A stretch of DNA of 64,000 nt from Ricinus communis (lineage: Eukaryota; Streptophyta; Magnoliopsida; Malpighiales; Euphorbiaceae). Below the pieces are notes generated by a model. That model saw only the letters and a list, made by a program, of their open reading frames with translations. It made no database searches and was not told the DNA's origin. A program made the translations under genes and the position numbers. The stretch lies in NCBI RefSeq assembly GCF_019578655.1, contig NC_063258.1, positions 5,625,283 to 5,689,282 on the forward strand, given 5' to 3'. Below, piece after piece: positions 61,219-64,000 of this stretch. How positions within the stretch are numbered: position 1 is the stretch's first letter; every line of letters starts with the position of its first letter.

Positions 61219-61268
<50 letters not shown>
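61219..61268. repeat. (TA)n tract at right edge of EPRV-3
   Basis: Twenty-five AT units directly after the last viral base. Confidence 0.95.
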
Positions 61269-61271
<3 letters not shown>

Positions 61272-62231
61272 ATGGCAAGTACTGATATCAAATATAATTT
61301 CTTTCTGATTCCTCTATGAATATAACACTTCCAAGATCCTAGAAGGGGGGTTCTGTAATTGTCTTTTTGTATGATTCAAGAACTTCACTTTCTTTGACTC
61401 TATGATGAATGTATGTGTAAAGTATGCAGCTAGAACTGGGATCAATAATGGTGATTATGGCTTATTGAGTTGAGCTAACTTGTGAGTTAGTCGGAATCGA
61501 TTCAAGAAATCCGATTTCAAGAAATACTTGAGATCGACTCATTTTAACTGAATTGAGCTACTTGAGTAATTTGACAAGACAAGCTATTGTTAAGCCTGTG
61601 AGTTTTTATTATTTTAGTACTTTATTTTTATATGTTAATAGAACCAAGCCAAGTCAAGAAATAAGGCTTAATCGAATTTGAACTTTGACTATTTATGATT
61701 TTATCTTTTTATAGAGTAATCTAGTCGCGCTCAAACTCGGTTGAGTTTGAGTCGAGATTTAAATTTCTGAATCAAGTAAAGCTTCGATATTCAAGTTTCA
61801 AAACTAATCCAAACTCGAACCTAATAATGTTCCTATTTGATTCAGCTTGACTACATCCCTATTGGCGCTACTCTTGAGCTCACAATACATTTTGTTAAAA
61901 TATACAGATAAAAACATCAGTTAGACTTGAGTGATTAACTTAGTAATGCTTTTAACAGAGAATCATAGTAGTGTTCTTAATCATCTTGAATTTCTCAGTT
62001 CTTTTGTCTCTCTCTCTTCTTTGGAACTCATGAATTCCACTGCAGTTATTAATACGAACATCTCTGGCACAGATCTTGTTTCCAAATGAAAGGATAATCA
62101 ATTAAAGTCATAAAAATACTACAATAATTTAATTCAAACATCAGCCATAATATCACCAAGGACATATGGTTCATTGTTCATAACATTTTATTTAAAGCCT
62201 TAGAGGTAGGAGCATGTTATGAAGATCTAAA
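61269..62231. other. Intergenic DNA with an old repeat, and presumed 3' UTR of the methyltransferase gene
   Basis: 61440-61870 is full of GAGTTTGAGTCGAGATT- and CTCGGTTGAGT-like motifs typical of a dispersed plant repeat; no termini found. From about 61900 to 62231 the DNA is probably the 3' end of the gene on the - strand. I see no other gene. Confidence 0.45.
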
Positions 62232-64000
62232 TCAATTTTTCTTTGCAATAAACAGGCCCCATCTCTGCTCACCAGATGAACTCCTGATCAACTTTGCCTT
62301 CCATCCACCAACGATGTCATTATAGTCTTCCTGGATAGAGATAACAAACAAAGACAAGCAAAAACAAAAGAATCAATTCACAAATGAATGATGAATCAAC
62401 CAAATAAGACCGATCCCCCGAAAAAGAAAAATGAGACATAAACACACCTCAGAGAAGTCATGGATGAACTCATCTTTCTCCTTCTCAATAACATCCAATT
62501 CGCGCTTAAGAACTTGATTGAACTGCAGCAGAAGGTAAACAAGTTGGTAAGACTGCAAAGCCAACAAAGTCAATACTCAGACATGATTTAAGTGAAAACA
62601 ATAGGTTTCTACAAAACCTGATCAGTTCTGTCCTCCGCAATGACATCATCAAAACCAGCATCCTTAAGCATCTGCATATCATTTAGAATGGGATAAGAAG
62701 ATGGCATGAGGAACTGTGAAACCAAACAACCACCAAAAGAAATGGCAGGCAACAGCAAGTTATAATAGATGTAAATATACCTGGCCATATGCTTTTACAT
62801 CATGAAGATCATATCCTCTCTGCTTAATATACTCTGCAAATTCTGAGGATGGAGTCCCAGCACTCTTACAGTAATCACTAATAAGAACTTTACCTCCAGG
62901 CTTCAACCACTTGTAAAATGATCTAAACAATGCAGGTTTGTCCTACAATACAGGATAAGCAGAATATATACATGTAATGTCAAATTAATCAACTCAGAAA
63001 TCTGAATAAATCAATCAGACAGCTGCCTAAAGTTTGAGACAAAAGAGTGCACCAAACAGCTAATATTTATGAATCTCGTTATCACTGGGAAAATAAAAAG
63101 GATTCCATAAAGGTGTATGCTTGCTTATGTATATCATGTGCATCAATAAGTTTGAATATAAAGAAGCTAACAGAAGACCTCCAGGAAATTAATAAAACAG
63201 AATAGTTATTACTTGAATGTGAAGAATGGTGTCACGGCTATAGATAACATCAAATGAGTTATCAGGATATGTCTTCTTTGTGCAATCAGCAACTTCAAAC
63301 TCAACTGCGCATTTGAGTCCAATGGCCCGTTCAAGAGCAAATGAAATCATATTGATGGAGAGGTCAATGCCGATAACTTCTACATCGAAGTTCTCAGCCA
63401 TGTAAAAATCACCTCCCCCAATACCGCATCCAACATCTAGCACTTTCTGGCCAGGCTTAAGATCAAGCTTTGCAACAAATTCTTTAGTTGTTTCTGCAGG
63501 GAGGCAAAGGTACATTTACAATAACTTCTATAAATACAAAAGAAAAGATCAGTGTGTAGTCCTCAAATATCCTTTTAGATTGATCATTCACATGCATAAG
63601 AACATTTTCCTGGAAATCATTTATACACCAAGCAAACATACGCAATAACCATTAAGTATAGTTGTGAAAATATATACTACAGAATTTCGTATGCTGATAT
63701 TTTAAGATCTAAAAATTTTCTCTAATAAACAGTAAGCATATACTTGTGCGTTTGTGTGTCTCTGTGTATGTGTTAGTGAAGCTGGAAGCAAAATTTCTTC
63801 AGGCAGGCATGTTTATGTTTGTGCTAATCCTTTAGGTGGCAAAATCTAACGACAGTTTCTTTTTAGTGATGAGAACATGCAGCAATAGCGTAAAACAGAT
63901 TTCTTTTCCTACAACAGGAAAAATAATAAAAGGAAGCCATGTGTCGTACCAACTCCTCCCGTGCTCACAAAACCTGGTCCAAAGACACGCTCATAGCGCA
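62232..64000 (-). CDS. PEAMT: Phosphoethanolamine N-methyltransferase, 3' part (partial)
   Basis: Makes phosphocholine by three SAM-dependent methylations of phosphoethanolamine, feeding choline and phosphatidylcholine synthesis in the cytosol. Exons on the - strand: beyond 64000 to 63950, 63493-63213, 62942-62781, 62671-62618, 62522-62448 and 62330-62232 (stop at 62232-62234), all with GT-AG borders and matching phase. What is visible is the second of the two tandem methyltransferase domains of plant [20 protein letters not shown], the SAM-binding motif [40 protein letters not shown] and the C-terminal [14 protein letters not shown]...WGLFIAKKN. The N-terminal domain and start lie off the window. 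All visible exons look intact, so this is probably a working gene. Confidence 0.95.

Overview
This is a 64 kb window of nuclear DNA from a flowering plant, most likely a eudicot. The evidence is the AT-rich intergenic DNA, the spliced plant-type genes with GT-AG introns, the plant LTR retrotransposons primed by tRNA-Met, and the integrated plant pararetrovirus DNA. I cannot fix the species; a Malpighiales-like genome is only an impression.

Host genes are few. (1) A complete three-exon beta-tubulin gene lies on the + strand at 10511-13110 (445 aa). (2) A broken EamA/WAT1-type membrane transporter gene lies on the + strand between about 20461 and 51615. One exon is split by 28.8 kb of nested insertions, and the remaining exons carry a frameshift and two nonsense codons. 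(3) The 3' end of a phosphoethanolamine N-methyltransferase gene lies on the - strand at 62232-64000, with six exons visible and the 5' part off the window. The first 10 kb holds no convincing gene, but it has Stowaway-like MITEs and a solo LTR of the Cassandra type carrying a 5S rRNA-like segment.

Most of the window is a layered record of insertions. Copia-1 (13761-18701, - strand) sits alone with near-identical LTRs and an AAATT target duplication. Copia-2 (about 20711-49539, + strand) disrupts the transporter exon. A Tekay/Del-like chromovirus of the Ty3/gypsy class (23417-47459, - strand, TCGTA target duplication) sits inside Copia-2. Each LTR of that element was in turn invaded by a separate endogenous pararetrovirus (EPRV) of the family Caulimoviridae: EPRV-1 (24104-30156) and EPRV-2 (37127-45879). 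A third, heavily shuffled cluster, EPRV-3 (51753-61218), lies just downstream of the transporter pseudogene.

The EPRV genome can be read from EPRV-2: a tRNA-Met primer site, a long ORF1 (movement protein, coat protein, CCHC zinc knuckle, aspartic protease, reverse transcriptase, RNase H), then ORF2 of unknown function, a TATA-type promoter and a poly(A) signal. Two of the three copies are bounded by (TA)n microsatellites. That pattern and the two-ORF layout resemble the florendovirus group of endogenous viruses, an inference rather than a proof. All copies carry stops, frameshifts, deletions and inversions, so none looks able to make the full set of viral proteins.
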